Below, in pieces: positions 25,024 through 37,563 of a DNA stretch of 64,000 bases. How positions within the stretch are numbered: position 1 is the first letter of the stretch; each line of letters opens with the position of its first letter. The position numbers and the translations under genes were made by a program. This stretch comes from Paralichthys olivaceus (Eukaryota > Chordata > Actinopteri > Pleuronectiformes > Paralichthyidae), in the NCBI RefSeq assembly GCF_024713975.1, contig NC_091107.1:14063501-14127500 (forward strand), read 5' to 3'. The notes under the pieces are model-generated. The model saw nothing but the letters and a program-made list of their open reading frames with translations. It did no database searches and was not told where the DNA came from.

Positions 25024-28000
25024 AGTCTGACCATGAAGAACTGGCAGAGGGTGATATGGGGGAAGATGTTGTGCGCCTTATTCTTGCCACAGGAAAGACG
25101 GGACTGCTGCCAGAAGAGTGAGAGCTGCTGCAGCAGCGGCCCGCTGGGTCGCAGATATAACACATATTCTCTGGGCAGAGGGTCGTCCAGAAAAGGGTCG
25201 TCCACATGGGAGAAGAGCCTGGAGCGACACAAATACAGCTAGTCAGAGTGAAGGTGAGGACAGCTAACGTCCAGCAGAGGGCACTACTGTTGCCACGGCA
25301 CAGTGACACGTCAATGCAAATGTTAAGCTGGGTCAGGGCCTGTCAGGTTTACAATTGTTAACATTTTCTTTTCATTAATAAGTGTGAGAGAACATTTAAG
25401 GAGACGTGTGATTCTCACCAGTCACAAGCTGCCTGCACATTTTTGCCTCCTGTTGAAACCAGAGCTTTCAAGCTGCAAAGAGAAAGAGAGAAGAGGAGGT
25501 CAAATCACAGTCAGCAAAATCAATAGATTCTCTTCCGGACCCAGTTTATTAGGAGGAGATTGCTGCACTTCCACGTGTCAGCAAACCGAGAACCCAAGAG
25601 AGCTGGGAAATGACAACAAGTGCACTATAATTCACAAAAGGAACAGCATTTCTTAAATCATACCAGAGGTTCAGAGGAACAGCTCTGATATGGATTTGAA
25701 ACAGTTGTATTGTTTGATGAGAAAACATTTTAAATCTCTGGCTCCACCACCAGTAAAGTGTGTTTAACTGCTCAGTAGATGCATGGAGCTGAATCAGGAT
25801 GTGGTTAAGTTACAGGTGGGTCAGGCCGCGATAAAGGGTCGTCTCTAAAGAAAACCAGCTCTCAGTCTACGTTTAAACAATTCATTTCTGCTGCAGCAAA
25901 AGGTAAACAATATAAAGTTTTCAAAATGTGACAGTGACGCTAAGAAAAATTATAATTAATACCTTGTGTCTTAATATAAACAACAATAAGAAAGATGCAG
26001 TGGCCGTGTCCTGAGACGAGATTCAGCTGAGTCATTTCGTTGACTCTAATTTCTCCCGACGTTGCTGAAACAAGACAGAGCGGATAACATGATGACTCTT
26101 GAGTGCTCATAATCTAATTAGTGTCTTTTTATAAAACCTCTGGCATTGCGGGCCGCCTCTGAAGGGATTCACTGAGTCGAGCAACTTTCTTCTTTGGATG
26201 ATGAAAGGAGAATATCTAGACGCGAGTGTAATTATGAAGGTTCACATACATCTCCGGCCTTCTCTCAGCGAATCAGCACATCAGTGGCATACTGTTTGAA
26301 CACACTACACTCTAATACAGCCTCATCTACAACGATTTGGCAAAAATTACCCGAACAAATGAGTGTGTATACGTTCACAACGTATTCACAACAACAGGAC
26401 AATATCCAAAGCATTCAGGCGAGATGTGGTGTCTGGGTAGAGAATGCAAGAGGCAGGACTAGATGTATAAAGTCTGCTGTGTAAATCACGTGTTCATCAA
26501 AAAAAAAGAAAAAAGAAAGTCTTTCTAAGTTGACATCCTCTGCTACGTCTTCTATGTGTATGGCTCTTCTTTTTCCATCCAGAGTTATTTGTATTGTTTT
26601 CGGGGGGTTTTCCAGTTCACATTCACCTGATCAACATTTTCCTACTATATTCTCACATGGGCGTGGTGTGGAGTATAAAATATTTAATTTCAAGTAAAAA
26701 AACTAAAGACATAATGCCTGGCTATGTGCGTTTTTATTATGAAGCAACAGAAAATGAGGTGCACATCGTCTCCACAGCCTTTAACGTTTAAAACTCATCC
26801 GCAAGTCATGCAAGGCCGTCTCCTTTCAGCTCCACTTCTTTATGTGAACTACAGTGAAATGCAAAGCCAAACACAAAAGCTCCATACTGCTGCTGTGCTT
26901 TATTTGCTGCCGTTAAAAACAGCATTGCCTGTCACTGTTCAGACTGGTTGTTCTCATGAGTAGAAAATAATAATCTATAGTTGAGGTTACAGTTAAGTGA
27001 GTGAGCAGAAGCTGTGTTGATTTGTACCATTGCACATCCACTGTTTGACTTAACACAATATTGTGTTGTCAATGTCAACAGTATCCACTGTGCCACTCTA
27101 GCGTTCAAATCCAATGAGCCATTTTAAATGTGTCCCACTGAGAGGGTCCTAAATAGAGCAAAGTCCCCACAGCCTGGGGCAGTGTGTCCTGACAGAGCAC
27201 AGAGCGCAGGGAACTCCAACGCTACAGCATCAAAGCAGATGGCTCACACAGATCTACTATAGCATGTGCACACAAATATGAAAATATGCAGGTTGAAATG
27301 AAATTGAATATAAGCTACAAAGAGACAGAAGCACAGTCTCTGAAAACGTTGGCTGTTTACAGACATGCTGATAATCTCCTTAAATTATTCAGAAAGGCTG
27401 AATCTGAGAACACGAGTGTCAGAGTCGGGCAATCGCTGCAGATTCTCCTGACAGCCATCCTGTAAAAACTCCACAGACTTTCTGACAGGACCATGTGAGA
27501 ATACAGATGGAAAATTACCAGAGAATTCAACATGAGCAAGTGGGCGTGAGGATGATAAAGATGTACCATACACAGATGATGTCAACTTGGAAAGACCACA
27601 AGATACTAGGCCCTTTGGTGATAAGAGTAAGCGCAGGTGTCAATGTGCTGTAACAAAGCATTATTTCCACAGCAGAATTTAGACGTCCTTTTCTGCCTCC
27701 TACATTCTCTACCCAGACGCCACCCCCCCTCGCTTGAATGCTCTGGAGATTATCCTGATGTTGTGAACTGATCCGAACAATCTCCTGCTGCGTTCTTCAT
27801 GTGTGAACGGCAAAGTCCGGACCCCATTGACAGCTTGATGAGGAAAGAGATGTGGAACACCAATGTCAATAAAAGCTCCTCTTCCTATAACAGCAAAAGA
27901 GTGCAATTCAAGACAATACAATAAGATGAATTCATACAGCAAGTTTAATGTTTTAAGTAGAATTCATAAAATGCTAGTAGAAGTTATTATAGTCTTTCTT

Positions 28001-31000
28001 ATAAATATAACTGAATCAACAATTTAACATATCACAGAATAAGACATCAACTGTTCATAACACTAGTCACAAAAGATTTTTAAAAAACATACATTTTGTC
28101 AGAGCATCCGTCTGCACAAACACAGACTGCAACATATTTTAAGTCTACATTTTTTCAACACCGAAGCCCTGTGGTTTAATGACAGATCTGCAGCTGATCC
28201 ACTTTTTGTTTCCCACAAAGCTGCAAATTATTTTCATTGTTGATAATTATTTTATTTCTTAATGAATGTATGTGTATTTGAAACTGTGACAAAAACTTCA
28301 GCACACCCATTTGTCCCATAGGCACAGACAGTTATCTCTCTTAACTATTGTTTCTGACAATAATAATTTACTGATGATGCGAAAATTGCAGATAGACCAA
28401 GGCTTGGGTATTGATGCCCATTCTGACCATTCTAATGCATGGTTGACTTTGAGTGACTACCTGCCAACGTCCATTGGGGGCCCCAGGCAAAAAGGACCTG
28501 GGGGGGGGGGGGGGCCCTTGTGTGCAGCTGGCAAACTAGACTGTGCACCCTAGACTGTGCACCCTCAGGTGCATCTGTAGAAGCACTTGAGGGTTTGGCT
28601 TGGCCACATTTTCTCAACTTCCTCAAGAAATACTGATATTGTCAGTACTCCCTCACCAGGTGCAGGTCAAGGTGAGATAGACAGAGATGTGAACACCAAG
28701 GAATTTAAAAGTGCTTGCTCTCCGCCTCAGTCTATCTAATGTGCAGTGGTGGGTGTCGCTTCCACTGTGGGTAAATTATCATCTGCTGATATTTAGGGAA
28801 AGATATTTGTCCTGACACCCCTTCTCAAGACCAGCCAGCTGCCTCTTGCTTGCTGACTCATCAACCCCAGACATCAGTGCAATAATCATCAGCAAGTTAG
28901 ATGATTTGACCTTGTTTGGTCTACTCAAGAACTGGAGTGGGTACAATGTGTCCATTACAATAATCTGGATGTAATCAGGAGGATTCTCTCAAAGCTATTT
29001 CTTCACTATAGGAGTTTGTGCAATGGGCCGCAAGAGGCTGAGACATCCTTTTTCAGTGGTCCCTCAATGGTTGTTTTACAGCAGGTGTGGATTGAGGTTT
29101 GTGACAGGGACAAGTCCACACAGCATCGATGAGCAGATTTTAAGCTCTTGTCCAGGAATGTTTTTGCTACAGCTGCAGATGGGATTGAGTCTCTCTCTCT
29201 CGTTCTATGCTGAGAACCACAAGTGGGCTCCAGATTGTTAAATTCACCTGCTGTGCTGTCGGTCAGTGATCTCACTCTTGTTTCTACCTTTGTACGCCTG
29301 AGTCTAGTTCCTTCCCTATTGTCCCTGCCACATGTCTTGGATGTTAGCAGTGGTGTAGTGACCCTAATTTCCCAGAGTAGAAAAAGGTCAAACTAACTTT
29401 CTTAATAACTTTCTTTTTTTTCTGTTTCCATTTCCAGAGGCAAAAGAAATGTGGGACACCAACATCTCCAGAGACAGAAGGAGAGGAGTAGCAGGGAGCT
29501 GCAGAGTGACGACAGGAGATGGAGCAGTGCCGGGCAGAGTTAGCAGAGACGTTCCACAGGCAACTTCTCTCCCTTATGAGCCAGCAAGTTTTGGCCAGGA
29601 AGCTGGGACATCCTGCACCACAGCTCTGTGCATAACATCTGCTGTTTGATCATTTTGTCATTTTTATTTAATCAACTCAATATTTTTCTGACGAAGAGGT
29701 TGTTTTTGCTGAATTGAGTTGAAAAATGTGCTTGATAACTGCATCCAACCCCAAGACTTCCCCTTTGCTCTTAGCAAGAACTAAACAAGTTATTTATAAA
29801 CTGCATTTCCTGTTCACAGCTAGAAAAAGATAAAAATATTACAGACAGCTGGGGACAGAACTCAGTCTTGATTAGGTATGGCTTCAAATCAGCAGCACTG
29901 TATGAGTAAATGACAATGACTATTATTAGATGAGAGCCTCTGGATTTCACCCACATATGGCAAATGTGTTCAGTTCCCTTTTTTAACCCTACAACAGAGC
30001 AAATATTCTGGCTTCCTGGTATAAACACTTTTTGGGCTGTTTATTATAGTTGAACTTTTACCTAGACTTAGACTTTTTCCATGTTTCATAAAAAGTTATT
30101 ACATGGGGGAGAGTACCTGGGATTCTTGCAAACATTCTGTTCTTATTCTTCTGATAATGAAATAATGTCATGCCTTTCATGGTTAGATATTATCCAAGAA
30201 AGAACAAGGAGGTAATATTATAAAATAACAAGTGGATTAAAATGAGCAAAACTATGCCTTCCTGGCAATACACTCATGTGAAGTTGTAGCTACACGCTCT
30301 TAAGGGCCCCTCCCTGACTCAGCTCTAAGGGCGATTCAACATTTCCTGTTTACAAGCCGATGGCGGACACACATCACAAACCACTTATCGCACTAGAGCA
30401 CTGAGAGCACTGCTGCTGCCCGACACCAGACTGCTCCCTAAGGAGACCCCAGTCAGCTGAGGAAATGTGAGTCTCTGCGTCCAGAGACTCACACAGGCTT
30501 GAGCATGAGTCTGGTGAGCTCATGCTCAAGCCTGGTGATCCCACACCAAGCCAAACCCCAGACGTTTTGACCTCTTCATTAACCCTCAGTCAGAGTGAAT
30601 TACGAAAATAAATGTGACCATATGAATCCAGCTTTCAGTCTGGTTCACAAAACATTTGTTCAGCATGTGATGTGAGACCATAAACTGTAAGATGGACAAC
30701 ACACTTCCACTGACTATCAAGAAATGAAGGTTCAGATAGGAACTCTGCCATCTTGTACATTCAGGGAAGAATCTGCACAGCAGCGATAGGGGGATAGGGG
30801 GTCCAATAAAAAGTACTTAAACATTTTAAAAGATTATTTAATGTGTCTTTTTTGTTTGGTCCATGTACCAACTATGAACATGGAGGAGGCAGGGTTTATG
30901 ACCAATTCTGCAGCCAGCCACCAGGTGGCAATCAAGACCCTTTGGCTTCACTTTTGGGGAGCTGTCATGTGAGCCATCTTGATTTACAGTCTGTGGAAGA

Positions 31001-34000
31001 CATAAATTATTATTATATTTTCTTCCCTTTGAACACAGCCAAACTAGCTGTATCCACTCTCTGCAAGAAAATGAATAAGCAATAAGCTATAAGTGTGTTT
31101 TGGGGGCCCACAACATTTATTTTAAGGTCAGCAAAGCCACTAACAAGGCCAGCTCCTGGTGATGTACGCTCATGAAGCTTTTCTCCGAAGCTGACAAGGC
31201 AACATTTCAGTACCACATGTCTAACAAAGCCAGCTGTGTGCAGTCGGTGTCTGGAACCGCTTCTCTTCCTCTTACTTCATTATTCCTGGAGAAGAGAGAT
31301 GACGAGTCCACACGCTCAGGCAGAAGACAGAGACTGACACTATGGAACCAACTGTCTAGTGTAAAATGTGTTAATAATATTCACCATTATTATTTTGTGT
31401 CCATCAAGCTTGTCAGTTTGAACAAATGATAATCAAGGCTTCTGTCAAACCTAAAATGCTGTTTTATTCTCAGCGCTGCCTAATGCCAGTGAAACAAGTC
31501 AAAGTGCACAAAGCAAACATTTCACTAAGAATACACGAGGCACAATGCCAAAGCTGTGAGGCATCGTTTAGCAATCCTCTAAGTCCCAGGCTGCGTCATA
31601 CAAAACAAGTTTGAGAGTTACATCCATCATTCGTATCTAAAAATAAAAAATAAAAACTTTAATAATGATAATCTAATTTATAATCAATAATCAAATCTGG
31701 AAATCTTATCTGCAAGTCAATCTGTCAAATATTAAGGAACATAAAACTGTGGTAACTGAGTCAGTGTGTCTAACTGTGAGTTACGTGTGAGAGCCCCCTG
31801 CTTCAGCCGCCCTCAAACCACCATCTCAACAGAGCGCTCAGCAGAGGTCACAAGCCACTTCCGGAAATGGGCGACTTCCTCTTGGTCGTCTAGAAGCGTA
31901 GTTTGTGTTTTCCAGCTGCACACGCAGAAAGTGTGTGACGTACAGTTTGTGCACAATATGCGTCACTATTACCGAGATTATGTGGAGCCCTTATGTGACA
32001 AAGTGGCTTGTAACAGTGCTTTTTCTTTTGCATGGTAGATAAAAGTTTTACATGTGGTTTTACATGTATGATTAAAGAGTTAAGTCTCACTTAGTCGACT
32101 CACACTCTGACTTCCTCTTCAACACACAAAAGGCTGGGTGAAGAGAAAATGTGAATTTACCTTATATAGCCTGATGAAGCACAGTAACCACAGCGACCTT
32201 TATGTTTTTGCTCAGGAAGCAGGATGGAACACACCGTCAACATGTCTGGGCCTTAAGACAGTTTCATCTGTATCAAATGAGCAACGCTAAATGAACTGTA
32301 TCGCTGTTAAACATTTCAAAATAAAAGCTATTATTTACATTTCAGTGAACTGTGATGACGCATGGTTGTGTTGTCAGATGTCATCCGGCTCAGTCAGTCC
32401 TACCGGCCTTTATCATGGGGTTATTCTAGCGATAATGATTTGCCAGTTAATTACCTTATCAATGGAGGATCTGCGTATAACAACTTATTTAAAAATGACT
32501 TGTGCTGGAAAATAACAATAAAGCACTATATGTGCTTCAGGTTCCACATCCAGACACAAGCTCTTTGCCCCAAAGTGTGGTCGTTGAATTTTCCACACAC
32601 TAGCATCACTGTAAGAATGTCTGCGATTGGTGTAAAATGTCACATGATAGTGTTGTGCTCCTTTACGAGAAACTGCTCCTCTTCTTCTGGTTCAATGTTA
32701 GATCTAGATTGGCTGACAAAGGGCCTAACTAAACTAAACAAAGTTGCAGTAGATGATACAAAACTGCATCATATTCAAATGTGTTTCTATTTCAGTTGAG
32801 TTTTTTTCACGGCTGCTTTGAGGCAGGTTCGTGCTTCACGCATGGCTGACATGGCGGAGCCACAGACGTGCTTGTCAGCTCACTTTGGTGTTCTGAAGTT
32901 TCTCATGCTTCTCAAAACCACTTATAAAATATTATGACCACTACTGTGGGTTCCTGTGTCCAGCCGAGCAACAGAGGGACTCATCCTTGTGATGAATGTT
33001 TACAGCTATGCAGCACAAGTTCATAACATTTCAAACTACACACATCAATGATGATACAAATTTACTTCCTAGGTCATGTTCTGTATGCAATAGTAACCAG
33101 TTGGCTAACCAGTATTTTTTATTATGCACAAGCACAATAACTGAAATACTAAGGAAATGGAAACAGAACAATAGGTTAAAACTTAACCCACTCTTACCAC
33201 CGTGGTAAAAAAAGTTCTACTTTCACAAGTTCCATTAATGAAACATGAACATATGATTCATACACTGAAGGAGTAATTAAGTCATCTGTTTTCCCATGAA
33301 AGCGTGCATCACTGAATGAGAGCAGTGTTCCTCTGAATTGTATTTAGGAAATGATGAGTGTTTTAGGGAAGTTAACATTCTGCAGTTAAAGATTTAACAC
33401 AATTATGATGATTTGTAGACAAGTATTTAGCCACCAGAATTCTAGGACTATGGAATCTGGGAAAGATATGTTACATACAGTTCATTATATAAATAAAGTC
33501 TTTATTGACAATTTGTCACAGCCCAAGAAAGATGAAAACCTTATACACAAAACTGAAAGTGCATTTAGAAACATTTTGATAACAAATGACAAATGGAGAG
33601 AGATCTTACTCATCATAATAGTAGGTGCTTTCCTGGCATAAGCATTTAACAGCACTCCACCCAATTTAATTAATTGTAGTCCAACCAAGCCTGATCTAAC
33701 TCTGGTCCAATCACTGCACACTAATGCTACCAGAGTCACAGGGAAATAACCTGAGGATAGCCTCTTATGTGTCTTCCGGCCAGCACAGCGAGACAGGTCC
33801 CTGTCCAGCCAGCTCCTATCCGATTACACTGGTCAATTCCTGAATGACTCAGCAGAAAATTCCCCAATTAAAATCACAGAGGCTGTTTGCTGTCTGCTTG
33901 TGATGATTCATGCTAGTGCTTGAACACAATGAAGCTCTTGTTCCCTGAAGCTATGACTGATAACTGATTTTCCTATTATTCCCTCTCTCACCACCATTTA

Positions 34001-36763
34001 TAGAAATGCCAACAAAACGTGCAAACCTGACATTTATTTTTGATATTTTGGACACATCCTCAATCAAAACAACATTTTCCCAGTTTCAGATTATATTATA
34101 TTTAGCCAAAATTCTTCAACTGCTGCTCGTGTTTGTACAAAACTAAACCTCCATTGTGAAGTTATGACAAACATGTTATCAGAACATTTGCCTGTTGTGG
34201 CAGGTAATGTACAGTGCGTATAGAAGAGACAGTAATTCAATAACTAGTCCTTTCAATACTCATTTGAATAAAATGTACTTATTATTGGTGTGACTTATAT
34301 GTTTCTTCCCTATTGTCGGGAACAAGGCTTCATACTACTTGGATTTTGTAAACTCCAAGATGGTTCCTCTAAACATATACCAATATACCCTGGACCCACC
34401 TGTTTTTTTAAGTGGATGAGTAAAGGTCACTTTGTGGTTCACTGGCACTAATGTGAGCCGCCGCAAAATAAGGTTGTGAGTTGTAAAATCAATACGAAAC
34501 ACTGAAGGAAGCAGAAATGATCAATAGAGTAGAAAAGACCCAAGGTCCATGGATTTATCTTTTTAACACTGCTAAAGAAACATGAGAAATATTAGAAAAT
34601 AATACGAAAATATTTCTAATGATACCCAGCTTAACCAATACTCTCTCACTTATATCTATGTCTACTGGAATTAAAGTCACATCAAACTAATACAACAAAC
34701 TCCAGCACCAAGGGTGATCAGGTTTTTTCAGGCTGTTCACATGTTCATCTTTTGTATGATACAACCATTTGTGTTCCTTTGCCAGTGTTCAGTTATTGTG
34801 TCCTCACTGATATCGGGCCAGACAGGCTTGAAGGTAATGACGCTGAATTATTCTGCTTCACCATAATTATATAGCCTCAATCAAAACAAATTAAAGTGAG
34901 TTTGTGTGTCATCAATAATAGATGCCAGAGTTTTGCATATATAACCAAATCAAGTTGCTCACTTTGTCTGCGGTGGTTCAGGAGGCAGGAGGAGGCACCA
35001 CCAAAGCCTGAATGACCTTCCAGTCAGTTTAGAGGCCGATAAGGAAGGTTTTATTTTTGAGATAAGGCATCTGTGTAGTTAAAAGAAAAGTGACTCTTCA
35101 CCATTTCTATCCTACTTAGCTAAACTCATAAAACTGTCAACACTCAACAATAAATGTTAGTCCCTCGTTTTACTTTGGGAGAAGGTTTTATATCCGACAA
35201 AGCAGATACTGTTATAGATCTAGGAGTTAATCACAGAGCTCGCAGATGACTCCTGCCACTGACAATATTGAACTTATTCAAATTTATTTTGTTACATTGG
35301 ATGCAGTTTGGGGCCCTGCTGCACCAACAGAAGGGTTTTTGTGTGAGGCGAGGCTGTTCAAATCATCAGGCTTAATATAAAACGGGTGTATCACTGACAA
35401 GAGGAACAATGAGACGGGGACATTATGATTGTAGGTTATCTGACGAGGTAGAGCCGGTGCAGTAAGAGGAGGCTGAGATGTAAAAACTGAGCCGTGCAGA
35501 ACTTAAATTGAAATTTTTAAACCGACATTAAGTGTCTGTGGCCATAGGAGCCCTAAAATGATTCATGCTGGTTCAGGTTACTCTCTTATTTATTGACAAT
35601 GCAGCACGTCTATATTTACCATTCTTATTATTTCTCTCATTCTCGGTTTTAAAAGCAAGTTGGCTCTGTTGATTGATGGTCTCAATCACTGAGACTTAAA
35701 CAATCATCTGCAGTCCCATTCAAACAAAATACGTATGGATATTATCAATACTCATTCACCGTTATGCTATGTCTGAACCCACTAGTTGCAAGCAGACTAC
35801 ACATGACCACTCATGACCACTCATGACAACTCATGACCACTCATGACCACTCGTCATTTTTGAATGGCATTACATAATCCACAGGCTACAATCACAAGCC
35901 AATACTGCTCGTTTCCTGGCAACCACTCCTCTCAGGGATGAATGAAAAGAAGCGTAGAGGAGCCATCAGGTATACATCTAACAATTCAAATGTGTTGCAC
36001 TGTAATATAATTAATTTAACTCATCAGTTATATGAATTTGCTCCACTTTCACCATCAACAGCATTAAAAGGCCACATGCATCAGTAATAGAAATCCTATT
36101 ATACAATATATAGCAACATAAGACTAACAGGAGTTATTCTGTGTGCATGTAGTACTTTTAATACTTTTATGGTCATTTTTCTGGTAGTATATACTTTTTC
36201 TGGTAGTATATACTTACTTACTTACAACATCCAAGCTGATGTTAAAGGGATATTTCACCCGAAACTGAAAATGAACTGGTTATAACTGGTAAACACTTCT
36301 TAGTAACTGGTGACCACTTCTTCAAACGTGAAAGACAACAGAAGCAGTATTATGTTGTACTTCTGTTGTTTTATATAGGTTGAAGAAGTGGTCACCAAGT
36401 ACTTCAACTGAATTGGATTTGGCTGCAACACTGTTTACCCCTGAAATACCACTTTACCCACCCATCCAACGGCAAAGTGGGGAGTAGATTTTCATTTTGG
36501 GGTGAATAATCCCTTTAAATTAGGTTTATTTCTTGTGTGATATTCACCACTAAAAAGGGACAACACATAAATCTGATTTAAAAACATTTAAACCTGCAGA
36601 ATAGTCCTGTCGATGGACTGAATGTGTATGGAAGAGTGTAACTGTCAGTTTAACAGGGGAAACCACAGCCTGGGACATGTGTTAACAACATGCACAGTGA
36701 GAAGCAGACATGTACTGTCTCTCTGCAGCTGCTGATGTTGATGATGCAGATTGGAAACCGTGC

Positions 36764-36843
<80 letters not shown>

Positions 36844-36980
36844 ACTCACGCCCTGGTTTTAGGAAAGCCCATGGACAGCAGCACGTCCAGAGCGGACCCA
36901 TGTTTGACGGTGGTTGGCCGGCTCTGGCGCTGCCTCCGCGGGGTCACTTTGGCGTACACGTCGTCCTCTTTCGCTGCCAT
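19622..36980 (-). CDS. ubash3b: ubash3b (Sts-1/TULA-2), 14 coding exons, 643 aa
   Basis: This is a histidine-phosphatase-fold protein tyrosine phosphatase that dampens receptor and Syk/ZAP-70-type kinase signalling in the cytoplasm. Exons (minus strand): 36980-36850, 25472-25419, 25218-25032, 23979-23781, 23590-23421, 23313-23105, 22355-22211, 22020-21900, 21797-21675, 21280-21188, 20761-20617, 20519-20413, 19964-19855, 19759-19622. They sum to 1932 nt and phase is kept at every GT/AG junction. Domains: UBA at about residues 27-66; 2H phosphodiesterase with HxT motifs at 116-118 and 202-204; SH3 at about 252-310; phosphatase core with Arg384-His385-Gly386 and second catalytic His570. The length is close to the human protein (649 aa, 14 coding exons). 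The N-terminus MAAKEDDVYAKVTPRR and the wording of the phosphatase domain fit UBASH3B better than UBASH3A. The exon 4 donor (GTTTGAG) is the weakest site. Intron 1 is about 11.4 kb. The gene is intact and lies downstream of f11r on the same strand. Confidence 0.96.
21355..21590. mobile_element. Interspersed repeat (CCTCCGCCAAGGAGG family) in ubash3b intron 9
   Basis: It begins CCTCCGCCAAGGAGGTTGTG and continues with GTTTGTTTGTTACTTAGCTGG, a line of AAAACTTGGCGGAAAGATG and CAGATCCAGATGAGGGGGCGG. It is the same family as the copies at about 18.3 and 63.3 kb and is a widespread teleost repeat. It has no coding sequence and lies between exons 9 and 10. Confidence 0.7.
24220..24445. mobile_element. 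Degraded interspersed repeat in ubash3b intron 3
   Basis: It contains GAGGGACCACCAAAGT and AATTTATCCTCTGGGAACC followed by GGTCTGTACC, phrases typical of a common teleost repeat. I recognise it from general knowledge of fish genomes. No ends could be defined. Confidence 0.4.
24953..25021. repeat. (CA)n microsatellite, (UG)34 in ubash3b intron 3
   Basis: A pure CA run of 69 nt on the plus strand. In the sense of ubash3b it is (GT)n and begins 11 nt after the 5' splice site of intron 3 (donor GTCAGA at 25031). Confidence 0.98.
30493..30533. repeat. Perfect 16-bp inverted repeat with 9-nt loop
   Basis: CAGGCTTGAGCATGAG is followed after nine bases by its exact reverse complement. It is in ubash3b intron 1 and not part of a recognised repeat. 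Confidence 0.85.
30740..31000 (+). mobile_element. Interspersed repeat family B, copy 2, in ubash3b intron 1
   Basis: It contains GAATCTGCACAGCAGCGAT, GAACATGGAGGAGGCAGGG and CAGCCAGCCACCAGGTGGCAATC, matching copies 1 and 3. Confidence 0.6.
35803..35852. repeat. 10-bp tandem repeat, five units
   Basis: ATGACCACTC is repeated at 35803, 35813, 35823 (one change), 35833 and 35843. It lies in ubash3b intron 1. Confidence 0.9.
36242..36518. mobile_element. Non-autonomous MITE with TTAA ends in ubash3b intron 1
   Basis: The element starts TTAAAGGGATATTTCACCC and its right end, read on the other strand, starts TTAAAGGGATTATTCACCCC. The inverted repeats are about 30 bp with few mismatches and TTAA lies at both ends, as with piggyBac-like target duplication. 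Inside is a second inverted repeat (GGTGACCACTTCTTCAA at about 36309 and its complement near 36380-36399). There is no coding capacity. Confidence 0.75.
36769..36842. repeat. (TG)n microsatellite, (CA)37 in ubash3b intron 1
   Basis: A pure TG run of 74 nt on the plus strand, bordered by TGCGTGCG. In the sense of ubash3b it is (CA)n and begins 8 nt after the 5' splice site of intron 1 (donor GTGAGTG at 36849). Confidence 0.98.
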
Positions 36981-37300
36981 ATCTCACTGCTGCTCCATCG
37001 GAGTGTCCGGTCCTCGGCTCCTCTGGCGTATTTACATTTGTTTCGAATCAAGAAACGATCAGAGGTTGAAACAGGAAGGACTCGTCGGGCTCTTTAATCC
37101 GGGAGGACTTGTGCTGAGCGGAAACGCGTAGAAAACACCAAACCCTGCGAGGAAACGAGCATGTTCTCGGTGCTCGACAGACGCAGTGGGCTGGACCGAG
37201 CTGCCTCCTGTCGGCCCGCACATGAAGGGGTCAGCCCCGGGAAGTCAGCTCTGCTCCATCGGCCCCGGACTCACAGTCTCCCCCGCTGAGGTGGTGAGCA
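36981..37300 (-). promoter_or_regulatory. ubash3b 5' UTR and promoter region
   Basis: The 300 nt before the start codon are CpG-rich compared with the surroundings (CGGTCC, GAAACGCG, GCGAGGAAACGAGC and others) and lack a clear TATA box. The transcription start is not visible from sequence alone. Confidence 0.4.
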
Positions 37301-37475
37301 GGTCTGGATCCTGCTCGACCTTCACATCCGGTTCACTGGATGAAGAACATGATGCTCCCAGATCAGCTTCCTCTCAACAAGATGTCTTATTTATGAATGA
37401 ATCCAGAGCAGAGAGAGAGAGAAGAGTCAGCCCTTTACTACGGTCTCTTTAATTAAACAGACGGTTCAGTCATCT

Positions 37476-37563
37476 TAAAGGGACAGTACGCTCTTATTAA
37501 AGGGACAGTACAGTCTTCTTAAAGATACAGTACACTTGTATTAAAGAGACAGTGCACGATGAA
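37476..37563. repeat. 22-bp tandem repeat, four units, upstream of ubash3b
   Basis: TAAAGGGACAGTAC-type units start at 37476, 37498, 37520 and 37542, a period of exactly 22. They lie about 500 nt upstream of the ubash3b start codon, in or next to its promoter region. Confidence 0.85.

Larger units (their letters stand above)
25473..36849 (-). other. ubash3b intron 1 (about 11.4 kb)
   Basis: It contains the (CA)37 tract, the TTAA-flanked MITE, the 10-bp tandem repeat, repeat family B, a G15 run at about 28500-28514 and a perfect hairpin. Around 29.45-29.65 kb an open stretch (AELAETFHRQLLSLMSQQ in one frame) may be a trace of a transposon protein. No nested gene was recognised. Confidence 0.7.

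Noticed and set aside
24769..25309. Several open frames with CVCVCV or HTHTHT runs
   Set aside because: They are translations of the (CA)n microsatellite in the wrong frames around ubash3b exon 3.
30360..30475. ATGGCGGAC in a good start context followed by a GTGAGT donor on the plus strand
   Set aside because: The frame closes after 14 codons before the donor, and it lies antisense within ubash3b intron 1 with no further support.
36645..37131. Open frames of 66-135 codons with CVCVCV or HTHTHT runs
   Set aside because: They come from the (TG)n repeat and from the complement of ubash3b exon 1 and its 5' UTR.
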